DNA of 64,000 bases from assembly GCF_030272615.1 (NCBI RefSeq), contig NC_081409.1, forward strand, positions 613,288,755 to 613,352,754. Direction: 5' to 3'. The notes below the pieces were generated by a model. That model ran no database searches. It saw only the letters and a list, made by a program, of their open reading frames with translations, and had not been told where the DNA came from. The first letter of the stretch is position 1, and every line of letters begins with the position of its first letter. This DNA is from Cryptomeria japonica (Eukaryota > Streptophyta > Pinopsida > Cupressales > Cupressaceae). Shown here piece by piece: positions 9,250 to 19,990 of this stretch. The translations under genes were made by a program, and so were the position numbers.

Positions 9250-12016
9250 TTAATATCCAGTATCCTTCAAGTTAGGGTGACTTGGCTGCACACGAAATGT
9301 GGGACTAATATGCAGAGATGTTACTCCTTCTCCTCCACCATATACATTGCTCACGCCATATCCATTTTCTCGCTCCATTGTCATTGCTCGACAATTTCCC
9401 GCAATCTTGGAACACAAACATTATATCAGCTATTTAAACAATAGTTAACAAATATCTAGTATTTAAGTAATAAGTATTACCTCTCTCAGACGCTTATTTT
9501 CCTCCTCCAATGAAGATAGCCTTTTCCTGCTGTTGTACAGCTCTTCGACGAAACAATGATCCTGGTTTAATAAACCCAAAAGGTATAACAAACATTTTAG
9601 GTAACAAAACAATGTATTGTATCATATGTACTGTATTACTATTCTTGGTTTATATATATTTTGGTATGCTTTTGTTAAGTTTTATTGTTTTATAGTTTGA
9701 AATATTTTTGAATTTGATTGTATAAAATTTGTTAATTAATATTTTGGATCATATTTTATTATTAAGATAAAGAAAGTGGACATCATTTGAGGATCAGATG
9801 ATCGAAGGGAGGCAGAGAAGGATATGACAATTTCTTCAAAAGATCCATATTGGAGGCGTAACATGAGATGGGGATGTGTCATATAATAAACAAATAAAAA
9901 TATCATACATTACAGACATAAAAACTTCATACTAATACATTGAAAAACTCACACAATCAAATCTAAAAGCATTTCATATTGATATCATATTATTACAATC
10001 TGCATAATAGATTTGGTCAAACAAGACCATTACATCTTACTTTAACTGTGCAATGTAGTTCAATATTGATCAAACTTGGCCTAAAGTTTTAGCCCATTAT
10101 GAGTAAACACTACGTAGTATCAGGAAAGATAAGAATAAGGGTGAAATGATATTGAGAGTAAAATCTTGCCTTCTTGGTTCGAACTCTCTCTATTGCAATC
10201 TCAAGAGCTTGTTCCAAGAGACACAGATCCTCCAGTGGTAGTGAATTGACATCCTCTCCCTTCATATGCCTGCTCTCAGACTTGCAGAATGAGAACAACT
10301 TCTTATGATAATTTGCTTTAGTAAAAAGCTTTTGAAGTACATTACCTCAAGTTGCTCTTAAATCTTTCATTCTCTTCTTTCAGTCTCTTGATTTCATTAT
10401 ACAAGTTCTGTATTTCAGTACACAAGGAAAAGAAGCCCAAAAATTATAAACATTGTCCTCCAAAAACAATAAAAGCAACAGTGAAAAGTTGCTATGGATA
10501 TTTGATAAGAACTACTTTAAATCCATGAGCAAATGCATCCTTTGAGATAGATGCTTACTTGATGTTCAGCGTCCCAAAGTTGGGATCCCTTCTCCTTTTG
10601 GTACTTGCCCAATATTTTGCTCATGCTATTATATAGAGAGAGATACTTTTCAGTGCAATAGATAGAATACAGTTAAATAAAGACATACTCATTTCTTCTA
10701 CTAGCTTTTTATTAAACGAAAACACTTTTATACAGTGGGAAAGGAAATAAATGATTTAGATTAAGGTTACACTAAGCCCAATAAACACAACATAAAATCT
10801 CAATCTCATATATGTAAAATCATTCCGAGGTTGGACTAAAATCAAGAAAGATATATACAGAATCTCATTCTCAAACTTCTACATATACAATGTAAAATCA
10901 CTCATTAAGTTGAATATAATATATTTATAATTTTTTTATATATACTAGAGTTAATTTTATATTTAGATAAAAACATTTAAAAAAATAAAAAAAATTGAAA
11001 CTCTAAACTTGTTTTATTAAGTGCTTGATAGAGGTTTAGATTAAGATCAACAAAATATTTATCATGCTTAGCAATATAGTTTTATCTTATGATCTCTTAT
11101 CTTTCATCATGATTCAATATTTTATTAAATTAATCTTATTTTTTTAAAAATTTAAAATTTGATGTTCCATAAAAAATGATTTATCAGATATAATTAATAG
11201 TTATTATATTATTTTAAACCAAAACTTTTGAATATTAAACTAGCAATATTTAAGAATATGCATCTTCTACATACTACCCTTCTCCAGTGGACAAACAAAC
11301 ACTTCTTTAGTTTTTAAAACTCCTAATCCATTCAAGAGCAAGATATTTTGTTCTACAAAATTTCATTACTCTTCAGAAAAAGGAAAGAAAAAACAATGAT
11401 AGAGTTTTGAACAAAAAAAGAAAAGAAAAAAGCAATCACTTATGTATATCTTGATCTAAATAATAAACTGTTAGAAAATGGTAATATGTATACAGTGATC
11501 ACTTACAAAAAAACAAGAAGGAAAGAAAAACAGAAAAAGAAAAAAAAAAATCACCATCTATATCATAAATAATAAATTGTTAGAAAAATGGTAATATGTA
11601 TACAGTGATCAGAAGACCAAAAAGGAAAGAAAAACAAAAAAAATCATTTATGTATATCTTAACCTGAATAATAAAAATGTTAGAAAAATGATAATATGTA
11701 TACAACTTACAGAAGAATAAAAAGAAAAAAATCTTTTATACATGTCTTATCCTTAATAATAGACTGTTAGAAAGATGATAATATGTATACAGTGATCCCA
11801 AACAAAAAGACATGATAAACTACAAACTACACACCTGGAGTTTGAGAATTCACATAACTTTCCTGTGTTGGAGAAAATGATAACAGCAACCTCTGCAGAG
11901 CACAAGATGGAGAGCTCCTGAGCTTTCTTTATAAGCCCTCCTCTCCTCTTAGAAAAAGTCACCTGCCTGTTGGTTGAATTCTCAATCTTCTTGATCTCAA
12001 TCTTTCCCCTCCCCAT
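9250..12016 (-). CDS. MIKC-type MADS-box transcription factor, B/Bsister-like, 6 exons
   Basis: DNA-binding regulator acting in the nucleus. Exons (minus): 12016-11835 (182 nt), 10625-10559 (67), 10407-10346 (62), 10269-10170 (100), 9561-9481 (81), 9405-9250 (156, stop TAA). Together they make 648 nt, 215 aa. Lengths 182/67/62/100 are the classic B-type MIKC pattern and all phases match. The protein starts [20 protein letters not shown] and has the complete MADS domain (residues 1-60), I region, K-box helices and a C-terminus with [10 protein letters not shown], a PI-motif-like sequence. [16 protein letters not shown] and the PI-like tail favour Bsister (GGM13/DAL21-type) over DEF/GLO; B class remains possible. 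A terminal paleoAP3 motif is absent. Oddities: intron 4 starts GC (GCAAGA at 10169), and the 81-nt exon corresponds to two exons in most relatives. Introns are 1209, 151, 76, 608 and 75 bp, short for a conifer. The frame appears intact. Confidence 0.9.
10626..11834 (-). other. First intron of the MADS gene with a four-copy tandem repeat
   Basis: Donor GTGTGTAG follows exon 1; acceptor ATAATAG precedes exon 2. Between about 11385 and 11810, next to exon 1, the phrase TTAGAAAATGGTAATATGTA recurs four times (11471, 11580, 11680, 11767) in units of about 110, 100 and 87 bp separated by A-rich AAGAAAAA stretches. First introns of MIKC genes often hold regulatory elements, but there is no direct sign of function here. 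Confidence 0.7.
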
Positions 12017-12250
12017 ATTCTTCCTCTCCCTGAAACCCTAATAAAAAAACACCCTCTCTGAAAAGACAAATCCCAGCCCAGATATCTCTCTCAACACAAT
12101 TTTCTCTCCACAAACTTTGGTGCAAGAAACAGCTGGGAAATGAGCTAGATAAGGATTCCAATTTGTGATTCAACACACCATACCCAGAATGGCATGTACT
12201 CACAAAAGTGAATATTCCTAAAAGTAGATGGTTTATTGGAGGAACAAAAG
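12017..12250 (-). promoter_or_regulatory. Presumed 5' leader and proximal promoter of the MADS gene
   Basis: Sequence immediately upstream of the MADS start codon on the minus strand. The first 100 nt are CT/GA-rich, as in plant leaders. The plus strand shows a telo-box AAACCCTAA at 12033-12041. Short upstream ATGs exist near 12185-12196 and would matter only if transcription starts above them. I could not identify a TATA box or a perfect CArG box. Confidence 0.4.
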
Positions 12251-12423
12251 TCCTTCAAAAGGTTTAACCCTAGGGCAATTGACATGTGCCTTTAGTGGGG
12301 GCCATGGACCAGAGAGTAGGTGACTCATCTCTTTCAAGAAAGCTGTGTTTTTCTCCCTATATGTCATTTAAATCAGAGACACAAGACTTGCAGTACACTG
12401 CCTATACTATTTCTGTCCCGCGC

Positions 12424-12434
12424 ATCGAACCCAT
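12424..12434 (-). other. tRNA B-box-like site (possible SINE trace)
   Basis: Read on the minus strand this is GGTTCGATGCG, close to the RNA polymerase III B box GGTTCGANNCC, preceded by GGAGGTCATG. No convincing A box or poly(A) tail is visible, so it is at most a degraded tRNA-derived SINE. Confidence 0.25.
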
Positions 12435-12782
12435 GACCTCCAAATGCTTATTTCATAACTCTTGTGTTTATTGCAACCGACTTTTTCTACCCCAGTTTGT
12501 ACCCACCTCGTAAAATGAATTGTATTCATTCCCAGTGCACGTTTTAGAGCCCTGTACGAAGCATAAGACTTTCATTATCTTAACAAGATGCTTTCTTTTG
12601 CACTGGTTTACCTACTAATAGAGTAACTCCTCGTAAAATTAGTGTTATTCCTTCAACTTGCATGTACGAAGATTCTTTGAATGTACCCCAATTCTTTTCC
12701 TCCATTTGTCCTCCTCTATTCTGATAAGCTTTTTTTTACATGGGCTGTTGTACAGTAAAAAAATTTATACACATAACAAAGA

Positions 12783-12944
12783 ACACGTTTATTCTGGTTT
12801 CAAAATGGCAGTACGGATTGACTAACACGCGTGTTAGTTGTACATTTTACACTGTCGATTTTGCAATAAACAGTTGTGATTGACTAACACATTGCTATCA
12901 CGCTGTACAAAAAGTCTATTTTAAAACCAGAATAACTTTCGGCC
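12783..12944. mobile_element. MITE, Mutator-like, 162 bp
   Basis: The element is flanked by an exact 11-bp direct repeat CATAACAAAGA (12772-12782 and 12945-12955). TSDs of 9 to 11 bp are typical of Mutator-like elements. Its ends are inverted: TTTATTCTGGTTTCAAAAT at 12788-12806 pairs with ATTTTAAAACCAGAATAAC at 12918-12936 (one or two mismatches). Subterminal GATTGACTAACAC occurs twice (12816 and about 12873). The first copy runs into a perfect 16-bp palindrome, CTAACACGCGTGTTAG, at 12822-12837. There is no coding capacity. It sits about 770 bp upstream of the MADS start codon. Confidence 0.8.
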
Positions 12945-13115
12945 CATAACAAAGAGGGTACTAAGCTCTGGTTTTCTTTTCTTTGATGTAATAAATGCCA
13001 TCTGGTTTCTTATGTTTGCAAACATTACCCAGTGTGTAGTTTGGGTTAGTTTATGCCAGTTGTGGAGTTCTGATGAAAGTTGATAACTACAGCTGCTGGT
13101 AAGGGAGGCTTTCAA

Positions 13116-13780
13116 GCCGTGCAGAATGGCCTCATTAAAGGAAAATATTTGCTATGATGGAAAAGGTTTCTTAGATTTGATATAAATAGACGAGGTTGTT
13201 GATTATAATATTGGAGGTCTAAGCATGAAGAGATATCAACATCAGAGTTGTAGATATTGCACCTAACTATTCAGCCATTTAATTACATGGTGTAAACCCG
13301 GGTGAAACGAAATCTGTAATGAAAGTGATAGTACAATAAGTTTGAATTAATACACCGTGGTAAAATTGAGAGATTAATTAGCACGTTTTTCCAGTGCGGG
13401 AGTGGAGTAATGATATATGAATTATGTTTGGTATGTGAGTTGGGATTGTAATATGTATTAACTAATGTGAAGTAATAAAGGGATGTGTATCTTAGTGTCA
13501 GAGAACAGAAGATTTTGGAACAACTATGATAGATAGTTTTTATTCAAACTTTAATATTAGATTTGGGATGAATAGATATGTGAGATATGTGTGGGAATGG
13601 AGTAATGATAAATAAATCAGCAATTACATCTTGGTGTACAATGGGTTCGTGGAAGAGGTGTGGAAGGTCACTTAGGATAAACTTTGGTCTAGTTCTTGCA
13701 TATATTCATTTAGTACATGAAGTTGATTGTAGGAAATTTAGAAAATGATAGTATTTGTTCAATCATTGTCTCAATGAAGA
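13116..13780. other. Intergenic with first copy of a dispersed repeat
   Basis: No gene recognised. 13485-13590 shares a diverged motif (AGAGAA..GAA..ATGATAGATAG..TTTAATATTGGAT-like) with 15335-15490 and 16205-16380. Confidence 0.45.
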
Positions 13781-13789
13781 AGTGACAAC

Positions 13790-14015
13790 CTCAAATCAAT
13801 GGAGAAGGGAGAGAGGAAAGTGAGAGAGGTTGATAGAGAGATCAAGAGAGGTAGATAGAGAGATATAGATAAAAGCAGATAGGGAGATGGAGAGGAAGAT
13901 ATATAGAGAAATAGAGGTAGAGGTAGAGGGTATATATATATAGATGGTGAGATAGAGTGATAGAGTGATAGAGATATAAGGAGATGTGAAGAGAAAGGGA
14001 GAGGGGAGAGATAAT

Positions 14016-14078
<63 letters not shown>

Positions 14079-14176
14079 ATATATAAAGGGAAAGAGATAG
14101 AAAGATAACTATACAGATAGGAAGAGGAGATATAGGGGTAGAGAGATGGAGAGATAAAAGATAGAGATCAAGGAAG

Positions 14177-14262
<86 letters not shown>

Positions 14263-14480
14263 TATACAGATAGGAAGAGGAGATATAGGGGTAGAGAGAT
14301 GGAGAGATAAAAGATAGAGATCAAGGAAGAGATGGAAGAAGAAATATGGAGAGATGGAGATAGAGAGGCAAAGAGGTATATAGAGAGAAGTAGAGATATA
14401 CAAATATAGATCTAAAGAGAGCGATAGATAGAAAGAGTGGGGAGAGAGAGATATGTATGTATGGGAAGATAACGAGAAAT
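13790..14480. repeat. Compound microsatellite (GA)n/(TG)n with internal duplication
   Basis: The plus strand is almost pure purine, GAGATA/GAGA-rich. Two blocks of (TG)n followed by (GA)n occur at 14015-14074 and 14178-14260. The 70-bp segment at 14107-14176 is repeated at 14260-14330, so the compound block was duplicated as a unit of about 154 bp. The 246-codon minus-strand frame here is only Ser/Leu/His/Thr repeat translation. Confidence 0.95.
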
Positions 14481-14519
14481 AGAAGATTCTACAGTAAGTT
14501 TTAGTTAGCATTACTATTC

Positions 14520-15100
14520 TTTTACTAAATATAGAAGACTACATTGGTTGTACTTTGTGGAAAATTATCATATCCTAATTAGTAATTGTTGGTTGCTATT
14601 TTAATTTTAATTTTTTTAATTTATGATAATACTTACAAACTTTAAATAATCACCTTGTGGGGCAGATATTATCTTAATCATTTGCAATAATAAATGGCTA
14701 TCATTCTCTTCAAAAGGACAAGTGAAATGATAAAATAATCAAACATATAAGACTATTCCATATAATGTATAATAATAAATACAATTTAACTATATATTTT
14801 TAATTCCATGACTAATAATATATATTTGATATAATATTAAATTATTAAATATATTTTTTATTAACTATATACTATATTATATTTTTATTTAGTAATATAT
14901 CTTATAAAACTTAATATATAATAAATATAAATTCTAATAAAAAACATAAATAAATATTAAACATATAATCTTTCTAACATAAAAAACAAAATTTAATAAA
15001 AAATAAACTTAATATTTAATATTATATAAATATCATATACAAATATCATGTAAATATGTTATTAACCATGGAATAAAAAGTCAACTTGCAACGGATATTT
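14520..15100. other. AT-rich intergenic stretch
   Basis: Extremely AT-rich TATATT/AATATA sequence with no gene and no defined repeat. Confidence 0.5.
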
Positions 15101-15190
15101 TAATCTATTCGCAATTCGCGAGCTGCATCCGACGAACTGCGAAGTACGTTAAAATCAGAATATAAAAATAGAGGGAAAAAATTAGACGGG

Positions 15191-15310
15191 AACGGTAAAA
15201 AGACAGCGAAAATTGATGGACGGACTTCTTCCGATAGACGGCAACGGTTAAAAAACAACGAAAACTGATGGACGGACTTCATCCAATAGATGAAAAACGG
15301 TTAAAAAAAA
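15191..15310. repeat. 52-bp tandem repeat, about 2.3 copies
   Basis: Units begin AACGG at 15191, 15243 and 15296. Each complete copy contains GATGGACGGACTTC. The spacing is 52 and 53 bp. The minus-strand ORF across it is a repeat artefact. Confidence 0.85.
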
Positions 15311-15334
15311 AGTGAAAAATGAACAAATATGCCT

Positions 15335-15490
15335 TGGTTTTAGAGAAGAGATGGGAGTTGAATAATTATGATAGACAAATATTAGTAATATTGGATTTGA
15401 GATTAATAGATTGAGACAATTGAGTTCTATAGGTTTTCATATTATGTGAAAATTAGCTTGATTTCTCAGTTATAGAAATGCTCCTTGGAA
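15335..15490. repeat. Diverged dispersed repeat, second copy
   Basis: It shares an order of short matches with 16205-16380: AGAGAAGA, AT(A)GATAGA, AATATTGGAT, AATGAATA/GATTAATAGATT, GAGA.C..AGTT, GTGAAAAT, AGAAATGCTCC. A shorter part also matches 13485-13590. No TIR or TSD could be fixed by eye. Confidence 0.5.
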
Positions 15491-15570
15491 TTATGAATTT
15501 AACATTTTTTGTATCGAATTTATTTTTGGAATAACATTAAACAAGTGTCACATAGTGACGAGTATTTGCC

Positions 15571-15745
15571 TTGTTAATTTATAGTTGAAATAGTAATTTA
15601 TTAATTGTAACTAATATATTCTTAAATTTAATTTATTTTGTTTTATATTATTATTTTTTGTTAATTTGTAGTTGAAATAGTAATTTATTAATTGTAACTA
15701 ATATATTTTTAATTTAATTGTTTTAACTTTTATATTATTTATACA
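15571..15745. repeat. 87-bp tandem duplication
   Basis: TTGTTAATTT(A/G)TAGTTGAAATAG followed by TAATTTATTAATTG occurs at 15571 and again at 15658, with few differences across the unit. Confidence 0.85.
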
Positions 15746-16204
15746 ATTTTTGATCTACCTAATTTTTTTTTATCTTTATTATAAAATTTGTCATGATACA
15801 TACAAAGTTTGGGGGATTTTAAAACAATAATATCTATAATTATAAAATATTTCATGAATAACATATTAATAACTATATTTGAGTTATGATATGTGTTCCT
15901 TGTGTTAATTTTTATTGATATGATAAATGTTATTTTGAGTTTTTGCGTGGAATGCGTTGTTCCGAGAAACCCGTCTATAAGAGGCAAAACGATATTAGCC
16001 AATCGTTTGCAACAAAAATAATTTTTGTAAATTATAATGTTAACAAATGTGCATCTATACTATAAAATAAATTAAAAAATTTTAAAGAAAGAAAAATAAT
16101 TGCTTTTCATTGGTCTAAATAATTTTTTTTAATAATCATATAAGCACAACAAATGAATTTTCATTACAATAGTATTGTCTAACGGCAAGTACTAATAAAT
16201 TGGT

Positions 16205-16380
16205 GTTTTAGTGTTACAAAAGAGAAGAAACTAGAATGATTATAATAGATAACTATTATTTAAAATTTAATATTGGATATGAAATGAATATAGATTAAGA
16301 AGATTGAGATCCACAAGTTTTAAATTTTTTGTGAAAATTTGGTTCAATCTTTTAGCTACAAAAATGCTCCACATAAATAT
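16205..16380. repeat. Diverged dispersed repeat, third copy
   Basis: See the copy at 15335-15490. This is the longest of the three. It includes GTGAAAATTTGG and AAAATGCTCCA. Confidence 0.5.
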
Positions 16381-16942
16381 GAACTCATATATTTTACATG
16401 GAATCAACTTAGTATTGTAGATATGACCATCTGATCTATAGCATACTAGCACATGCAATTGAGTTTTTCCTACACGTGTAACCAACAAGAAAAAACTTGT
16501 TAAAAAAATTAGTGGTGTTAAAGGAAAACCAAGGGAGCTTACTATGTAAAATTATCACCTTGAGCTATGCTAATTAATTCAATAATTTTGGTAAATTCTA
16601 CAAGAAACAACAACTTACATGCAAATCTATTATGATGATTATTAAAAAAATGATTTAAACAAATTGTAAAACGAGTGGTGCAATGACAATGTAAAAAAAA
16701 TAAAAATTAACTTGTTGAAAAAGAGGCAAATGCAATTGAATATATTATGATAATGGGATAAGTGATTTTGAGAGTATTTAATGTTAGAAATGAGCAATTT
16801 TTTATTATAAAGGTCATATTAGATGATAAGTGATTATTTCAAACGATCTAGGGGTGGTGTCCTTTGATGCATGTCTTAGATGGATAATTTAAACACTTTC
16901 ATATATAAAGCTAGAATTGAATCAACTTGGGCTTGTAATACA

Positions 16943-17517
16943 ACTTAAATTTTAGATATGTGGGTAATCCTTGTAGCTAAGGAGTTGACATAGGTCAAGA
17001 TTATGCCTAAATTTTTAAACTTGAAAGAGGAACTAATAATTTTTTATATAGCAATCCTCTTAGTAGGGGTTATGTTTTGTTTATGATGGTAAATCTATGT
17101 TTTGGGTCATTGGGAAAACCAAATAAATAAAATGATTTTTTCCTAATAATTGACACTTATCTAATTTAATAATTTGAATGAAAGAAGCCATAAGAAAATA
17201 TATTAAATATATTTACACAATGATAATTATACTTAAATTTTAGATATGTGGGTAATCCTTGTAGCTAAGGAATTGACCTAGGTCAAGATTATGCCTAAAT
17301 TTTTAAACTTGAAAGAGGAACTAATAATCTTTGATATATGAATCCTCTTAGTAGGGGTTATGTTTTATTTATGATGGTAAATCTATGTTTTGGATCATTG
17401 GGAAAACCAAATAAATAAAATGATTTTTCCTAATAATTGGCACTTATCTAATTTAATAATTTGAATGAAAGAAGCCATAGGAAAATATATTAAATATATT
17501 TACACAATGATAATTAT
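16943..17517. repeat. 288-bp tandem duplication
   Basis: ACTTAAATTTTAGATATGTG starts at 16943 and at 17231. The two units are nearly identical through TTTACACAATGATAATTAT. No coding frame. Confidence 0.9.
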
Positions 17518-17810
17518 TTTTATTAAATCATATATTTCACTTCTTAAATTGTTAAATACAATTAATCATAGGAATTGAACAATCTCTCTAAACATAAAAA
17601 AAACATGTTTTATTGGTTCCCATATAAATTAGGAATTGAGGATTAACTTATTTAGATTAAGGATCACACATGACCACACAAGAATCATCTCATAACTTAT
17701 AATTTAGTGATACGAGCATAGGAATATAATACTTGTACTTAGTCAATTGTCTTTAATTTATCATTAATATGGAAACTTATGCTTAAATAATCAATTAATA
17801 TTAAAGGTGT

Positions 17811-19114
17811 TGTTGGATATTGCTGAGAAGTTTGTTGGAATGATGTGTTGTCATTGAAGTCAACATATTCCTCTATGTGTTCCAGTGTTGTAGTTAGATT
17901 AAGTGAGTTGGTTTGCCAGTGTGTTGCATATGAGTTATTGTGGATTAAAGGGTTTTGAGATAAGTATCTCTAGTTGATCCAACTAAAGTTCAATACTCTG
18001 ATTTGATCAAGTTATGAGATCCGATATTGATTTTGGTTTCTCAATTTTTTGTGTTGATTAGTGTTATGGATTTTTCTCTGCATTGCTCCGCATTGCAATA
18101 TCTTGGTTTGCAGATTCGGTAGAGTGTTTGGGATGTTCATATGTGTCCTCAATTTATATGGTTCATGATTTGGAGGTCCACAAGTGAATCTTTCAGTTTG
18201 ACAGTCAGTATAGTTGGTGTTCTTAAGGTTCGGTATAATGATGATGAAGATTCTAGTAAGTGGTGATATTGTGGTTGTCGTTGTAGTAATTCATGATGAT
18301 TGTGGATGTTTCTAGATTGTGTCCTATTTGTGTTGATGGTCTGCATTGATCGTTGTGCTCGTTGTGGATGATTTCTCAAGTATGTTTGTGTTATGCAATG
18401 TTCTTGGTTGTCTAGATGATTGTAGCGTTTTGTGGATGTTCGAGGTGTTGGTTTAGGTCCATACTATATCTTAGTCGACATTGTTTTGGTCCACATGTTA
18501 TATTGTAGTGTGTGGGGTTATATTCTTTTAATTTGTGGTGTGTGTTGAGTCAACCTTGAAATATAGGTTTATTATTTGTATAAATAAATGTAATAGTCAT
18601 GTGAGAGGTATCATCTGTGTGTGCGAACAATGATTTTATCTTTCAGTAGTAGAGGAGAGATGCGAAGAAGTGTGAAAGAGAAGAGTATGTGTTATGTGCT
18701 TAACCAGAACTGTAACCAAGCATGAGGAGATGCTATTCTTTCAGTTCATGATCTTCAGAATGTAATCCAAATGTTTTTGTAAGACAATGAGTCTTCCTCA
18801 GGGTTGTAGCCCTTATTGTTCTTTGTTTTGAGCAGTGAACTCTAGGTAGTGTGCCTGAATGCATGTGCACTATCCATTGTAATATTTCATTTAATCTTAA
18901 TAGGGTATCATCTCATTATGGGTAGGTTCTCACCATGGTTTTTCTGTTAACCAGGTTTTCCACATCAAAAACTTGGTGTATGTGTGTTATTGATGTGGTC
19001 TTGATTTGTGCTTTCATTGTTAATAATCAGATTTGAAATTATGTTTGAGTTGAGTAAAGTTTGTGAGAAAACTGATTCACCCCCCCCTCTCAATTTGTTG
19101 CCTTGTTGCCAACA
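17811..19114 (+). repeat. 5' LTR of Copia-1
   Basis: 1304 bp, TGTTGG to CCAACA. Near the 3' end it carries ACTGATTCACCCCCCC. It matches 23692-25032 throughout with many substitutions and small indels, which indicates an old insertion. Confidence 0.92.
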
Positions 19115-19116
19115 AT

Positions 19117-19128
19117 TGGTATCAGAGC
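19117..19128 (+). other. Primer-binding site of Copia-1
   Basis: TGGTATCAGAGC, complementary to the 3' end of initiator tRNA-Met, two bases after the LTR end. This is the standard plant Copia primer site. Confidence 0.92.
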
Positions 19129-19168
19129 TAGATGCCGGAAGAATCTTGATCGCTTGAGGTGATCCGGG

Positions 19169-19990
19169 ATGGCAACCTATGCTTACAAGAAGGATAGTTT
19201 GAGATTTGATGGAACGAATTACACTCTTTGGAAGAACCAGATGGAATGTCACTTGAGATGCATCGATGAAGATTACTAGAAGATTACTAAGAATGTGTAT
19301 AATGTCCCTCTGAATGGTCCTACAACTCCAGATGAGATAAAGGAAGCTGAATTCAATATTAGGGATAAGGAAGCATTGTTGAGTGCCTTGACTAATTCTG
19401 AGATGACTAATGTGATGGATTTGTAGACTGCTCATGAGATCTGGCAGAAGTTGGAGACTTTGTATGAAGGTGATAGTCATGTGAAAGTTACTAAGTTGCA
19501 GAGCTTGAAGTGAAAGTATGAGATGCTAAAGATGGGCGAAGATTATAACATTACCTCTTTTATGTAGAAAGTGAATGAGCTTGTGTTGAATATCAAATGT
19601 GTCAGTGGAGTTTTGAAAGAATTAGTGATTGTGGCTAAAGTGTTGAGATCCTTGCCTTATGCTTACAAGCACAAGGCTGCTGCTATTGAACAGATATGGA
19701 TCATGAGAAATGTGACTAGAGACATGCTGATTGGAAAGCTTGTTGCTTTCGAGTTGAGAAAATTTGTTGAATCTCTTCCTAAGTCAGAATTTGCATTCAA
19801 AGCTACTATTTCCAGGAAGTAGAAATATGATCCGAGAGAAAGTTCTACAAAGGTGTCCAAATATGATAAGGAGATTAGAGATCTTGAAGAAGAAGAGAGA
19901 GAGCTTGAGGATCTTGAAGCCTTGATTGCTAGAAGATTGCCTAAAGGAGTTGGTAAGTATGAAGGGAAGTTGCCTCTTAAATGTTTTTTC
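19169..19990 (+). pseudogene. Copia-1 gag (UBN2-type) pseudogene
   Basis: The frame starts with ATG at 19169, just after the PBS. It reads through a gag with FDGTNYTLWKNQMECHLR-like N-terminus and a conserved LRSLPYAYK region, characteristic of the UBN2/retrotran_gag family that coats Copia RNA. In-frame stops occur at 19277 (TAG), 19434 (TAG), 19511 (TGA), 19565 (TAG) and 19820 (TAG). Most stand where relatives have Gln or Trp. A charged EEERELEDLEAL stretch precedes the zinc knuckle. A one-base shift in a T run near 19985 moves the knuckle into another frame. Confidence 0.88.

Noticed and set aside
11997-12203. 68-codon minus-strand ORF upstream of the MADS gene
   Set aside because: It overlaps the MADS leader and start in another frame, has no ATG start in the sequence and no domain. 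At most an upstream ORF.
12424-12434. tRNA gene
   Set aside because: Only a B-box-like match. No cloverleaf, acceptor stem or A box could be formed by eye.
12286-12513. 75-codon plus-strand ORF
   Set aside because: No domain. It includes a tRNA B-box-like stretch on the other strand, so it is probably old SINE or random sequence.
13771-14511. 246-codon minus-strand ORF
   Set aside because: It is the translation of (GA)n/(TG)n microsatellite DNA (Ser, Leu, His, Thr runs) and not a protein gene.
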